A DNA stretch of 64,000 nucleotides from JBATTK01 sp049670505. GTDB lineage: Bacteria; Bacteroidota; Bacteroidia; Flavobacteriales; Flavobacteriaceae. The position numbers and the translations under genes are program-made. This document shows, in pieces, positions 45,189-54,232 of this stretch. Position 1 is the first letter of the stretch. Each line of letters begins with the position of its first letter. The stretch is taken from positions 1 to 64,000 of the forward strand of contig JBATTK010000018.1 in assembly GCA_049670505.1 (NCBI GenBank), written 5' to 3'. The notes below the pieces were generated by a model, which was not told the origin of the DNA, did not search any database, and was given only the letters and a program-made list of their open reading frames with translations.

Positions 45189-45544
45189 TTGTTAGCGATT
45201 CAGGTTTTTCTAAGGAAAATCAATTTACGACAAATTCCGCACCTTTGTATAACTTATCTCTGGAATACAAAAAAACCTGTAATAAAGAAAATTCCTAAGG
45301 TTAAAGAAAATGTAAGTTAACGGTATAAAAAAATTTGCTACCATTAAACTTTTGTTAATTTGGTTAAAACTAACGATAGCTGTTTCTGAATCCCTAAGAA
45401 CGTAGCAGTTAAAATTAAATACACTTCAACGACTACGATAGCGCTTTAGCCGATTAAAGCTGTATTTTAAGGTATAAAATTAGGTATATGGGGATATAAT
45501 TTTACTTTTGTTTATCCCGATAACAAGAACTTAAAGCATTATCC
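45189..45544. other. intergenic region between divergent carboxypeptidase-like and adhesin genes
   Basis: This stretch of 356 bases is AT-rich, with no open frame. It should contain the promoters of the leftward gene at 45188 and of the rightward adhesin gene. The latter has a good -7 element at 45503. Confidence 0.45.
45503..45510 (+). promoter_or_regulatory. -7 element of the first adhesin gene
   Basis: TACTTTTG matches TAnnTTTG exactly and lies 34 bases upstream of the ATG at 45545. No good TTG was found at the -33 spacing, so the call is tentative. Confidence 0.4.
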
Positions 45545-47170
45545 ATGAAACTGAAATTCCTGATTTTTATGATGGTCCAGTGCATTTTTGCTGCTGTACA
45601 TGCACAGATAAAAATTGGCGATAATCCACAAAATATCAATGCGACCTCCGTATTGGAGTTGGAGAGCAATTCCAGGGTATTTGTCATAACCCGCATCAAT
45701 ACTACTCAAATGAACGCCATAGTCCCCTCACAGGGAGCCATGGTATACAATACCGACACCCAATGTATCCATTACTACAATGGAATACAATGGGTAAATA
45801 TCTGTGAGAGCATTAGCAATGCGTTGACGTTTACCAACAACCCGATCATCAACAATGACAGCACTATAACTATTATCCGAAACGGCAATAATTACAATTT
45901 TGAGGTCAGCAGAATACGATCGGAGAATATTGTGGACTTTAGCATTGTTAGTGATGATATCGGGAATAATTCTATAAACATAGACAAGTTGGCCAATGCC
46001 TCGGTAGGTGAAAACGAACTGGCCGATGTTGCGGTTACTACGGAAAAAATTAAATCGGAAGGGAACGACCAGGTACTGACCACGAACGCTATAGGAGAAG
46101 TAGAATGGATCAATAAAGCGGCCCTCGTAGGTGCCACCGTGAGTACGGATCTGGATAATTCCATCATACCCGGAACAGATGGGGGCGCCTTCTACGATGA
46201 CCCCGATGATGATGTGACCAATGAGATTCAGGACCTGTCCATTTCTGGAAATACACTCGCCTTAACAAGGGGAGCGGGTCCCGTAAGACTTGTCAACCTA
46301 CCTGTGGTCGACGGTGCAACCTTGGATATTTCGGCACAGTTTAATCCCCTTTCCATTTCGGGCAATGGTACTCCGTTAAATTTATATGAAGTAGCGGATA
46401 ATGCCATAAATTCGGCAAAAATAGAGGACGGAGAGGTACAAACCAACGATATTGCCGATGGCAATGTTACGCCTGTTAAAATCGAAAATGGTGCTGCTAA
46501 CCAAGTACTTAGAACCAATGCCGCGGGAACGGGCGTGGAATGGAGTGCATTGGATGCCAACAACATTGTGGGAGAGGACCTTACCGCGGGGGACGGTTCC
46601 ATAACCGTAAATACAGGTACCGGGGCGACCCTTGTGGACGCTAGCATTCTCGTGACCAACGGAGGCATCACAACAGCAAAACTGGCGAACGGTACGGCCG
46701 CAGGACAACTTTTTCAATGGGACGGTACCAATTGGGTGCTCGTGGACAATTCTACGGTCAATACAAATTTGGCTACAGAAGATATCACTCAAGATGCCGG
46801 AGAAGACAGAACATATAATTTAAATGGCCAAGATTTATCCTTTATCGGTGGCGGAAATGTTGGTATCGGAACCGCAACGCCTACTTCGACTCTGGAAACC
46901 GGCGGTTCATTTGCAACTACCATTCGCAATAATGTATCTGGCATTGTTACATTGACAAATGATGACCATACTGTAGTCTTTAGCGCAGATGGTTCCGTTA
47001 CCTTACCAGCGGCAGGATCGTTTCCAGGAAGGTTATATATAATAAAAAACCCATCCTTTACTGTTACTATTGATTCCTTTATTGATACTTTCGGCAGTAA
47101 TTCCACATCTATTCCTGCAGGCGTAGTTTGGCTTCAAAGTGATGGTACCAATTGGCAACAAATCAATTGA
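45545..47170 (+). CDS. secreted fibre-like adhesin, first copy
   Basis: 541 aa with a signal peptide (cleavage near VHAQ). The N-terminus has KIGDNPQNINATSVLELESN, then GAMVYNTDTQCIHYYNGIQW, the head pattern of Bacteroidota tail-fibre-like proteins. The middle repeats beta-helix-like NGAANQVLRTNAAGTGVEWS and related lines, and NVGIGTATPTSTLE near residue 435 is the usual shaft motif. The C-terminus is a beta-rich tip (VVFSADGSVTLPAAGSFPGR). Presumed to be an extracellular adhesin or fibre. The next gene, a T9SS type B protein, starts one base after the stop. Confidence 0.78.
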   Translation: MKLKFLIFMMVQCIFAAVHAQIKIGDNPQNINATSVLELESNSRVFVITRINTTQMNAIVPSQGAMVYNTDTQCIHYYNGIQWVNICESISNALTFTNNPIINNDSTITIIRNGNNYNFEVSRIRSENIVDFSIVSDDIGNNSINIDKLANASVGENELADVAVTTEKIKSEGNDQVLTTNAIGEVEWINKAALVGATVSTDLDNSIIPGTDGGAFYDDPDDDVTNEIQDLSISGNTLALTRGAGPVRLVNLPVVDGATLDISAQFNPLSISGNGTPLNLYEVADNAINSAKIEDGEVQTNDIADGNVTPVKIENGAANQVLRTNAAGTGVEWSALDANNIVGEDLTAGDGSITVNTGTGATLVDASILVTNGGITTAKLANGTAAGQLFQWDGTNWVLVDNSTVNTNLATEDITQDAGEDRTYNLNGQDLSFIGGGNVGIGTATPTSTLETGGSFATTIRNNVSGIVTLTNDDHTVVFSADGSVTLPAAGSFPGRLYIIKNPSFTVTIDSFIDTFGSNSTSIPAGVVWLQSDGTNWQQIN

Positions 47171-47171
47171 G

Positions 47172-48320
47172 ATGAAAAACCAGCTCTACATCGGATTTCT
47201 ACTTCTCGTTTGTACCCTACAGGCCCAAACCGCCCTCTACAATTCAGGGAACATACGAATTCATGAAGAGGGACAGATCGGCTTCCATACCGATCTGATC
47301 AATGATGCGGCCTTTGACGAGAATCTGGGATTGGCCGGATTCTACGGGAATGGACTGATTCGTGTTTCAGGGGCTTTTGCCCCCACTTTCTACGATACGG
47401 AAATTGCCAATGATGCCGGACTGGCACTTGATACCGGCATAAATACGGAAAATAATACCAATTTTGTAACAGCTAATGTGTTTACCCCCCGTGATGAACC
47501 GGATGTCTATTTTAATTTTTTGGAGAATGCCTTTTACGTGGGGGCATCCGATGCTTCCAAAATAGACGGTTATGCTACCGTTACCGATCAACAAAGTTTT
47601 AACTTTCCTATTGGGGATTCCCAACAACTGCGGCCACTGATATTAAATTCCAGTGCTGCAAACCCACAGGCCACATGTGCCTACTTTTTTGAAAATCCCG
47701 AAAATCCATCTACCTTCAGCACCATTTTTGATACCAGAAGAAAAGTTCGGGGTATAGGAACGATAAGCACAACGGAATTTTGGCGCTTGGAAGGCAGCAT
47801 ACCAGCTACCATATCCATTAGTTGGAACGAAAGGAGTAACATGGCCGCCATTGCGGACGATGTAAATACCATTACCGTGGTAGGATGGGAGATTGCCACC
47901 GGGCGTTGGCTAATTTTAGGAAGCGAAGCCCTGGCAGGAGACCTTAACAACGGTTTCGTGAGTTCGGAAAGCTTTATACCCAATGATTATGCTATCATCA
48001 CCTTTGGCAGCCTTACCCTGCCCGAGGAAATCCTTACGCTGGACAATTACCTTGTTAGCCCTAATGGAGATGGTGCCAACGATATGCTAGTCATTCCCGA
48101 AATGGAGCTGTCACCCAATAACAGTATTAAAATCTTCGACCGTTTTGGACTAAAGGTTTTCGAAATGGCCAACTATACCAATGAGTTTAATGGTATTTCC
48201 AACATAGATAATTTTGTCATCAATAGAAATATCGGACTTCCTGAAGGGGTATATTTCTACTTGGTCTCCCTGGATGATCTTAATCTTAATTTTCAAGGAT
48301 TTTTGTATCTGGACCGATGA
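47172..48320 (+). CDS. T9SS type B (CHU_C/gliding-motility C-terminal) protein, first copy
   Basis: 382 aa from ATG 47172, signal peptide ending LQAQ. The C-terminal 90 residues are the gliding-motility-associated C-terminal domain: VSPNGDGANDMLVIPEMELS, IKIFDRFGLKVFEMANYTN and LPEGVYFYLVSLDD, a type B signal for the type IX secretion system. The N-terminal part (EGQIGFHTDLINDAAFDENL) has no enzyme motif. Paired with the adhesin upstream, probably as a cell-surface complex. Confidence 0.85.
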   Translation: MKNQLYIGFLLLVCTLQAQTALYNSGNIRIHEEGQIGFHTDLINDAAFDENLGLAGFYGNGLIRVSGAFAPTFYDTEIANDAGLALDTGINTENNTNFVTANVFTPRDEPDVYFNFLENAFYVGASDASKIDGYATVTDQQSFNFPIGDSQQLRPLILNSSAANPQATCAYFFENPENPSTFSTIFDTRRKVRGIGTISTTEFWRLEGSIPATISISWNERSNMAAIADDVNTITVVGWEIATGRWLILGSEALAGDLNNGFVSSESFIPNDYAIITFGSLTLPEEILTLDNYLVSPNGDGANDMLVIPEMELSPNNSIKIFDRFGLKVFEMANYTNEFNGISNIDNFVINRNIGLPEGVYFYLVSLDDLNLNFQGFLYLDR

Positions 48321-48342
48321 CCCCTCGGTGCCTAAGTGATTG

Positions 48343-48365
48343 CACTTCGACAGGCTCAGTGACCG
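48343..48365 (+). repeat. REP-type intergenic repeat
   Basis: The core CACTTCGACAGGCTCAGTGA is a word found as an abundant dispersed repeat in many flavobacterial genomes. It lies just downstream of the first T9SS type B gene. Confidence 0.5.
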
Positions 48366-48480
48366 CCGGCAATCGTATCGAAGGCATATGATCAAATATG
48401 AAATAGTTTCTTGGAAACTGAAAGTCTTACAACAGAGGTATACAGGTTTAGCATAGGGAACGGAATTCCTTTAACCCCTG

Positions 48481-48560
48481 GGAAGTCTTCAATAAACAAT
48501 GGCAGTAAACAGTAGGTCTCTGCCTTTGGATAACTGAAAACCGGAAACTGAATACTGGAA
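48481..48560 (+). repeat. dispersed intergenic repeat, copy B
   Basis: This begins GGAAGTCTTCAATAAACAAT, continues with CTCTGCCTTTGGATAACTG and ends in GGAAACTGAATACTGG. Same word order as copy A at 23294-23374, about 25 kb away. Confidence 0.6.
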
Positions 48561-48798
48561 TGTCATTTCCTATACTTTTAAAAGCATAAAAATCCGAAAA
48601 AATGTACGAAAAACCCCTGTATTAGCTGCAAAAAGCCTGCACCCTATGGTCGTTAAATGGTACAGTTTATAGGTTGTGTTTTTATTGATAGTATTTTCAC
48701 AACGCTTATAAGGCCATACACAACATTTCCGTTAAAGCTTCCAAGACATCCCCTACTTTTACCGTTGTTAAATGGATTCCCTCAAATCTAAAAAAGAT

Positions 48799-50145
48799 AT
48801 GGACTTAAAAAAAATAGGATTGCTATTGCTTCTTTGCTTAAATGGTTATTTGGGCATTGCACAGCTCAAAATTGGCGATAATCCGAGTAATATTGATGCC
48901 GCTTCCATTGTGGAACTGGAAAGTACATCCAAAACGCTAGTACTCACCCGTGTTTCCAACACACAAATGCAGAATATTAGCCCCTTGCGCGGGGCGTTGG
49001 TATATAATATAGATTCGCAATGCGTGCATTACTACAATGGTACGCAATGGACCAACTTATGTGATGGTTCCCAAAGTACATTTTCCTTTGCGGATAATGG
49101 GGACGGAACCTATACGCTTACGGACGGGAACGGCAATAACATCACATTAAATGGAGCTCCAGAAACCGTGACCAGTTTAGTGGACAATTTGGACGGTACC
49201 TATACCTATACCAATGAAGCCGGAATAGAGACTATAGTAGCATCGGACAACACGGACAATCAAAATATTACATCGGACGGTACTCCCGGAAACATAGGGA
49301 TCGATAATGGAAATACCCTTGTGCTCAATGTAGACGATGGGGATGCGGACGATACCAACGAGATACAGGACCTACAGTTTAATGCAGGTATCATATCCCT
49401 TTCGGACGACCCCGACGCTACCAATATTGATCTTAGCAATTACGATACTGATGGTGGGGACGATTTTAGCGGAAGTTTCAACGACTTAACGGATATACCT
49501 GCCGACATCGCAGATGGGGATGATGTAATTGATGGGGATGCCGACGATACCAACGAGATACAGACCTTATCAAAAACGGGAACTACCATTGCATTGAGTA
49601 ATGGGGGCGGTTCCATAAACGAAACGGTGACCACCTTGTCCCAAGATAACGGAACAGGAGTTATTACCTATACCGATGAGTCCAACACTCCTGAAACGGC
49701 CAATGTGGTCTCTACCGATGCGGATAATTCCATCTCCGTGGGTTCCGACGGTGGTGCTTATGTAGCGGTTTATGAAAAAATCGTAATCTGGGCCGAAGAA
49801 AATGCCGCTCTAGCCAATAACCAATTGGAGTGGTCCTTTGGAAACGGGGCTACGGGACGAATAGGTATTCCATTGCCGGAAGCCTGGGAAGCCTATGCCG
49901 TAAGTTTTAACGCGGACTCCAATGGTGCATCGGATTCCGTTTTAATGGCGGTAATAGATTCGAACACCAACACCAACCTATTTACGTTCACGGCTACTGG
50001 AAATGCCAATAATATGGTCTATACCGAAATGTTGACGACACCGGTAGCGATTCCTGTAGGAACCAGTATAGGGTTTAGGACCGTTACCGAAACCGGTAAT
50101 GTTACGGATGCCCGAGTTGCCGTTTTTTTAAGACGAAGACCTTAA
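48799..50145 (+). CDS. secreted fibre-like adhesin, second copy
   Basis: 448 aa from the ATG at 48799 (signal peptide ending LGIAQ); an in-frame ATG at 48772 lies before it. The head matches the first copy closely in pattern: KIGDNPSNIDAASIVELEST and GALVYNIDSQCVHYYNGTQW. The middle carries acidic repeats DGDADDTNEIQDL and DGDADDTNEIQTL that may bind calcium. The C-terminal 130 residues (IVIWAEENAALANNQLEWSF onward) are a different beta-rich tip from the first copy, suggesting tip exchange. The T9SS type B partner follows 22 bases later. Confidence 0.78.
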   Translation: MDLKKIGLLLLLCLNGYLGIAQLKIGDNPSNIDAASIVELESTSKTLVLTRVSNTQMQNISPLRGALVYNIDSQCVHYYNGTQWTNLCDGSQSTFSFADNGDGTYTLTDGNGNNITLNGAPETVTSLVDNLDGTYTYTNEAGIETIVASDNTDNQNITSDGTPGNIGIDNGNTLVLNVDDGDADDTNEIQDLQFNAGIISLSDDPDATNIDLSNYDTDGGDDFSGSFNDLTDIPADIADGDDVIDGDADDTNEIQTLSKTGTTIALSNGGGSINETVTTLSQDNGTGVITYTDESNTPETANVVSTDADNSISVGSDGGAYVAVYEKIVIWAEENAALANNQLEWSFGNGATGRIGIPLPEAWEAYAVSFNADSNGASDSVLMAVIDSNTNTNLFTFTATGNANNMVYTEMLTTPVAIPVGTSIGFRTVTETGNVTDARVAVFLRRRP

Positions 50146-50167
50146 TCCAATGATAGCCCCTAAGCCC

Positions 50168-51334
50168 ATGAAGTCGATAACTCACCTTATATGTATATGT
50201 ATTTTACTCGTCACCACCATTGGTGTGGCGCAGGATGCCATTCATAATTATGGGAATCTTCAGATGCATGAAACTGCTCTGATAGGTTTTCATACGGATC
50301 TGATCAATGATGGTACTTTTGATCAAAACCTGGGACTGACAGGTTTTTACGGTGATAACCGATCCATTACCGTCTCCGGTGCGTTTTCCTCTGTATTCTT
50401 TGATACCGAAATTGCCACCGATCAAGGTTTCTTTTTGGAAACTTCCATGGGGATTACCAACAACGGAAGCTTTATTTCCGGAAATGTGGTTACCCCTAAA
50501 GAACAAATGGATGTTGTTTTAAATTTTTGGGACGCCTCCTTTTATGTGGGTGAAGGAAACTTTTCCAAGATCAACGGATATGGGGCCATTAGTAACAAAG
50601 AGTCTTTTACATTTCCCGTAGGCGACGATGACAGATTGAGACCTTTGACCCTTGCATCCGATGCGATCAACGCCTCGGCCAAATGTGCCTATTTCTTTGA
50701 GGATCCCAATGCGCCTTCCACATTTGATATTAGATTCGATACGGAAATCAGGGATATAGAAGTTCTTAGGGTAAGTACGTTGGAGTTCTGGAAATTGGAA
50801 AGTGCGGTTCCATCCAAGGTAAGACTAACTTGGGATGCGTGGAGTAATATCAATAGCTTGGGCGAAGTGTTGAACGACTTAAAGGTAGTTGGATGGAGTA
50901 AAACGAGAAATCAATGGGAAAACCTGGGGAATACCGGTGTAGAAGGCGGACTTACGTCTGGTGCTATACTATCGGATACGTTTGTTCCGGACGAGTATGA
51001 AATTATTACCCTAGGTGGGAATAACGATATTTTAGAAACCTTAAACACTATTGAACTGGATAACTATTTTTTAACCCCCAATGGAGATGGTCAAAACGAT
51101 TTTCTGATTATCGAAGGTTTGGAAAATTCCCCCAATAATACGCTACAGATATTTAATAGATATGGAGCGCTCGTCTACACGAAAAAAAATTATACCAATG
51201 AATTTGAAGGTTTGGCCAATGTAAGCGGTGTTGTTGACAGAAATTCAGGACTGCCCGCCGGAATATATTTCTATATCATCGCCTTAAATGACCTTCGGCA
51301 AAAGCATCAGGGATATATGTACGTGGCCCCCTAA
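50168..51334 (+). CDS. T9SS type B protein, second copy
   Basis: 388 aa from the ATG at 50168 (signal peptide ending IGVAQ). The C-terminal domain is TPNGDGQNDFLIIEGLENSP, LQIFNRYGALVYTKKNYTNE and LPAGIYFYIIALND, as in its homologue at 47172. The N-terminal part is also closely related: ALIGFHTDLINDGTFDQNLG. Probably surface-exported by the type IX system and working with its upstream adhesin. Confidence 0.85.
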   Translation: MKSITHLICICILLVTTIGVAQDAIHNYGNLQMHETALIGFHTDLINDGTFDQNLGLTGFYGDNRSITVSGAFSSVFFDTEIATDQGFFLETSMGITNNGSFISGNVVTPKEQMDVVLNFWDASFYVGEGNFSKINGYGAISNKESFTFPVGDDDRLRPLTLASDAINASAKCAYFFEDPNAPSTFDIRFDTEIRDIEVLRVSTLEFWKLESAVPSKVRLTWDAWSNINSLGEVLNDLKVVGWSKTRNQWENLGNTGVEGGLTSGAILSDTFVPDEYEIITLGGNNDILETLNTIELDNYFLTPNGDGQNDFLIIEGLENSPNNTLQIFNRYGALVYTKKNYTNEFEGLANVSGVVDRNSGLPAGIYFYIIALNDLRQKHQGYMYVAP

Positions 51335-51673
51335 GTTTCAGTTGAAGGTATGATGCGCACAGGTTGCTTTCCATATGCCGATCCTATGAACCATAAAACG
51401 ATATACTTTTAACCCAAAAGGGAGCGTACTATCCATTTTTTCAAAAGTTTGATCGGGTTTCATAACCAAGCTATTCCTATTGCGACAGTACGAAAGGAAT
51501 TGATCCTAGCGAGCACGTTTTCATTAGAATATCATAATATTTAAGTACTTTTAGGTACTACTTAAACTTAAATACTATAGAAAATCCACATCACTTTAGA
51601 AAAATTACAATACAATTACCCTTGATAACGTTTTTGAAATACCATAAGGTGTGTTACCAACCAATTTGAGCTT
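51335..51673. other. 339-base gap after the second adhesin unit
   Basis: No open frame of useful length, terminator or repeat was recognised. The M15 peptidase promoter should lie near the end. Confidence 0.35.
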
Positions 51674-52408
51674 ATGAACAGACGATCATTTGTACAGAAA
51701 AGCAGTATTTCCGGAATAGCCCTTACCCTAATGCCCCATATGATATTCTCGCAAGAAAGGGAATATTCCGTTTTGGAGCTGATGGGGAAAGAAGATATCG
51801 AATTATTTGGAAAAGGTATCCAATTGGGAAAAGAGACCCACGATGCTTTTTTAGCCATGAAGAAAACGGCTTACAGTGACGGTATTGATCTAAAGCCGGT
51901 ATCCGGTTATCGCGATTTTTATCGTCAAGAAGCTATTTGGGAAGGAAAATATATCAGATATACCGAAGATGACGGTATGGCCCCTCTTGATGCCATTGAT
52001 AAGATCATAGAGTATTCTACCATTCCGGGGACAAGTAGGCACCACTGGGGAACCGATATCGATATTGTTGATGGCTATAGAAAAGTAGAGGGAGACGTTC
52101 TAGTGCCCGAAAAATTTGGCGAAGGCGGACCCTTCGAGGATTTTAAAAAGTGGATGGATGAAAATTCCAAAAAATTCGGTTTTTATTTGGTCTATACGGA
52201 TGACTACAAGCGAAAAGGGTTTAAGTATGAGCCTTGGCATTATAGCTATGCACCCCTATCGATTCCTATGTTGACCTCGTTCAGAAAAAAGAATATTCCC
52301 CAGCTATTGCAGCAGGAGGAATTTTATGGTTGTGAACATTTTACTTCTGGATTTATAAAAACGTATATTCGAAACAATATTTTGGATATAAATCCTGAAC
52401 TTCTATAA
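51674..52408 (+). CDS. M15-family D-Ala-D-Ala carboxypeptidase (VanY-like)
   Basis: 244 aa. The start MNRRSFVQKSSISGIALTLM has a twin-arginine-like leader ending IFSQ. The zinc site is TSRHHWGTDIDIV (His and Asp) and the later EPWHYSY (His), as in M15B. The enzyme trims the terminal D-Ala of peptidoglycan stems in the periplasm. Export through Tat is plausible, since TatA is encoded at 40205. It is followed by an M48 peptidase gene on the same strand. Confidence 0.88.
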   Translation: MNRRSFVQKSSISGIALTLMPHMIFSQEREYSVLELMGKEDIELFGKGIQLGKETHDAFLAMKKTAYSDGIDLKPVSGYRDFYRQEAIWEGKYIRYTEDDGMAPLDAIDKIIEYSTIPGTSRHHWGTDIDIVDGYRKVEGDVLVPEKFGEGGPFEDFKKWMDENSKKFGFYLVYTDDYKRKGFKYEPWHYSYAPLSIPMLTSFRKKNIPQLLQQEEFYGCEHFTSGFIKTYIRNNILDINPELL

Positions 52409-52449
52409 GTCTTTTTGTACCTTGGGATATCACCTGAAGACGATATACC

Positions 52450-53217
52450 ATGCGAAGAGGTAGTTGGAAAATACGAATATTCATCGGGCTGGCCATAGTA
52501 GCATTCGCCCTTATACAACGTTGTAACAACAAAGAGGAAAATCCATACACGGGCAGAGTACAGAATATTAACATGTCCGCCGAGCAAGAAATTGCCATTG
52601 GCATTCAAAGTGCACCTGAGATTGCCCAACAGCATGGGGGCCTATACCCCGATGAACGCATGCAAGCCTTGGTAGATGCCGTGGGGGAAAAACTGGTCAA
52701 CAATAGTATCGCCAGGGAAACCCCCTATACCTATGATTTTCACCTTCTCGCGGATGACAGTACCATAAATGCCTTTGCACTTCCTGGTGGACAAGTCTTT
52801 ATTACCTATGCCTTGTTTTCCCAACTGAACGAGGCCCAGCTTGCCGGTGTGTTAGGACATGAAATAGGCCATGTAATAGGGCGCCACTCCGCAGAACGTA
52901 TTGCGGATAGTAATTTTTGGAAAACCGTATCAATGGGTGCCTCCGTTGGTGCCGATGCCGGGGGTATTGTAGGCAGTATAGGTCAAAATACCCTTTTAAA
53001 AAACGGTAGGGGCGATGAGTTGGAAAGTGATGAGCTAGGCGTACTTTTCATGATTCAGTCCGGTTACGAACCTGCCGAAATGATCAAGGTAATGGAAATC
53101 CTAAAAACCGCGGCAGGACCCAACAGAGTGCCGGAATTTCAGAGTTCACATCCCGACCCGGAGAACCGGATCCAAAAAATAGAGGAAGCTATAGAAAAAT
53201 ACAAGGGACAGCTGTAA
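52450..53217 (+). CDS. M48-family metallopeptidase (BepA/LoiP-like)
   Basis: 255 aa with an N-terminal hydrophobic segment (IRIFIGLAIVAFALIQRC), either a signal peptide or an anchor. The zinc site is GHEIGHVIGRHS plus ELESDELG. M48C enzymes of this length act on envelope proteins in the periplasm or outer membrane. The Cys at the end of the hydrophobic stretch could be a lipobox, but the residues before it do not fit well. It lies 41 bases downstream of the M15 gene. Confidence 0.88.
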   Translation: MRRGSWKIRIFIGLAIVAFALIQRCNNKEENPYTGRVQNINMSAEQEIAIGIQSAPEIAQQHGGLYPDERMQALVDAVGEKLVNNSIARETPYTYDFHLLADDSTINAFALPGGQVFITYALFSQLNEAQLAGVLGHEIGHVIGRHSAERIADSNFWKTVSMGASVGADAGGIVGSIGQNTLLKNGRGDELESDELGVLFMIQSGYEPAEMIKVMEILKTAAGPNRVPEFQSSHPDPENRIQKIEEAIEKYKGQL

Positions 53218-53346
53218 TTGTTAATTTATACGATTCTGTGCGGTTTCTACCAGTATTTTACTATCTTTGGAAAGATTTCCAAATCTTTTTATCGCCTCAG
53301 ATTTAACCCTTATAGCTTTGATTTATAATCATTTAAACGAAACTAT

Positions 53347-53517
53347 ATGGGAACGCTATTACATTTTAGAAATCTTTATTTAGAAGCATTTGAGAATTGC
53401 AAACCGGAAATTGTAGTAATATTCTTGAAAATTTACTCCTTTTTCTGTTTTTTAATGTTGTCCATGGCTATATATGCATTTATGTACAGAGCTGTAACAG
53501 GATTTAACTTCTATTGA
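53347..53517 (+). CDS. 56-aa membrane protein, small flavobacterial family
   Basis: The frame from ATG 53347 to TGA 53515 encodes a charged head (MGTLLHFRNLYLEAFENCKP) followed by one hydrophobic helix (LKIYSFFCFLMLSMAIYAFM) and a short end. It looks like a conserved Flavobacteriaceae micropeptide, possibly the DUF6747 family, but I cannot confirm. It precedes a perfect palindromic terminator at 53571. Confidence 0.6.
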   Translation: MGTLLHFRNLYLEAFENCKPEIVVIFLKIYSFFCFLMLSMAIYAFMYRAVTGFNFY

Positions 53518-53570
53518 TCACCTTATTTACTCTTTTACTTGAACACTATCTGAAGTAAATATATTAAATT

Positions 53571-53600
53571 AAAAACCCCGACGGTACCGTCGGGGTTTTT
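53571..53600. terminator. perfect palindromic bidirectional terminator
   Basis: AAAAACCCCGACGGT is followed at once by its exact reverse complement (53586-53600), giving a 30-base perfect palindrome with A-tract and T-tract at the ends. It serves the 56-aa gene on the plus strand and the ankyrin gene on the minus strand, which stops at 53620. Confidence 0.85.
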
Positions 53601-53619
53601 GCTGACGAATAAACTCCTT

Positions 53620-54015
53620 CTAGCTTCTCATAGCAGTTTCAATAACGGCAAGTGCTTCTTTCGCGTTGGAAAGTTCAGCGTACTTTTTTGCCGTGTGGCC
53701 TTTTTCACTTTTTGCATTAAGTTTAGCACCATTTTGAATTAACAATTCTAAAATTTCCGCTTTATTATAGCGAGCCGCAAACATCGCCGGTGTCATCCCC
53801 AAAGATTTTCGGTTTACGTTTTCTCCCAACTCGATCATACGTTTTACCGTATCAATATCGCCTTGGATAATAGCTTTGCAAAAAGAGTTGATTTCAACAT
53901 TTTCAAATGTTGTAGTTGTCGTTTTAACCTCATTAAGGTCAGTTGTGTTTTCAGCGGAAACGCTGGTAACCACTAGTAAAAAAGCAGCGATTACTGTTAG
54001 GATCGTTTTTCTCAT
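53620..54015 (-). CDS. exported ankyrin-repeat protein
   Basis: 131 aa with a signal peptide ending VTSVSA. About two and a half ankyrin repeats follow: GDIDTVKRMIELGENVNRKS, GMTPAMFAARYNKAEILELL, and GAKLNAKSEKGHTAKKYAEL. These short exported ankyrin proteins are protein-binding modules with unknown partners. A perfect terminator lies 20 bases after the stop. Confidence 0.82.
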   Translation of the reverse strand: MRKTILTVIAAFLLVVTSVSAENTTDLNEVKTTTTTFENVEINSFCKAIIQGDIDTVKRMIELGENVNRKSLGMTPAMFAARYNKAEILELLIQNGAKLNAKSEKGHTAKKYAELSNAKEALAVIETAMRS

Positions 54016-54232
54016 GATGAATAATTTATATTAATAGGTTTTGATTATATATTAATAGACTGCGTTTATTCTATTTTGTTTCAGCCTTAACACTTAAATA
54101 ACTTAAGTTTAACAACTTTTTGTGTTTTCTGTTAGGTCCGTTACAGCGAAAAAAAAGAAAAAAAGGAGGGTTAAATCGTAGTTATTGGTGCCAAATCGTT
54201 CTATTTTTGAAAGTGAACAAAAGAACCGCAAA

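Larger units (their letters stand above)
48321..48798. repeat. repeat-bearing spacer between the two adhesin units
   Basis: About 480 bases with no gene. It has a REP-type word (48343-48365) and a second copy of the dispersed element also seen at 23294-23374. A duplication of the two-gene unit flanked by repeats would fit recombination at such sequences. Confidence 0.5.

Noticed and set aside
46228..46792. Minus-strand frames of 147 and 136 codons inside the first adhesin gene
   Set aside because: Repetitive adhesin coding sequence commonly leaves long antisense frames; no motif or start signal supports them.
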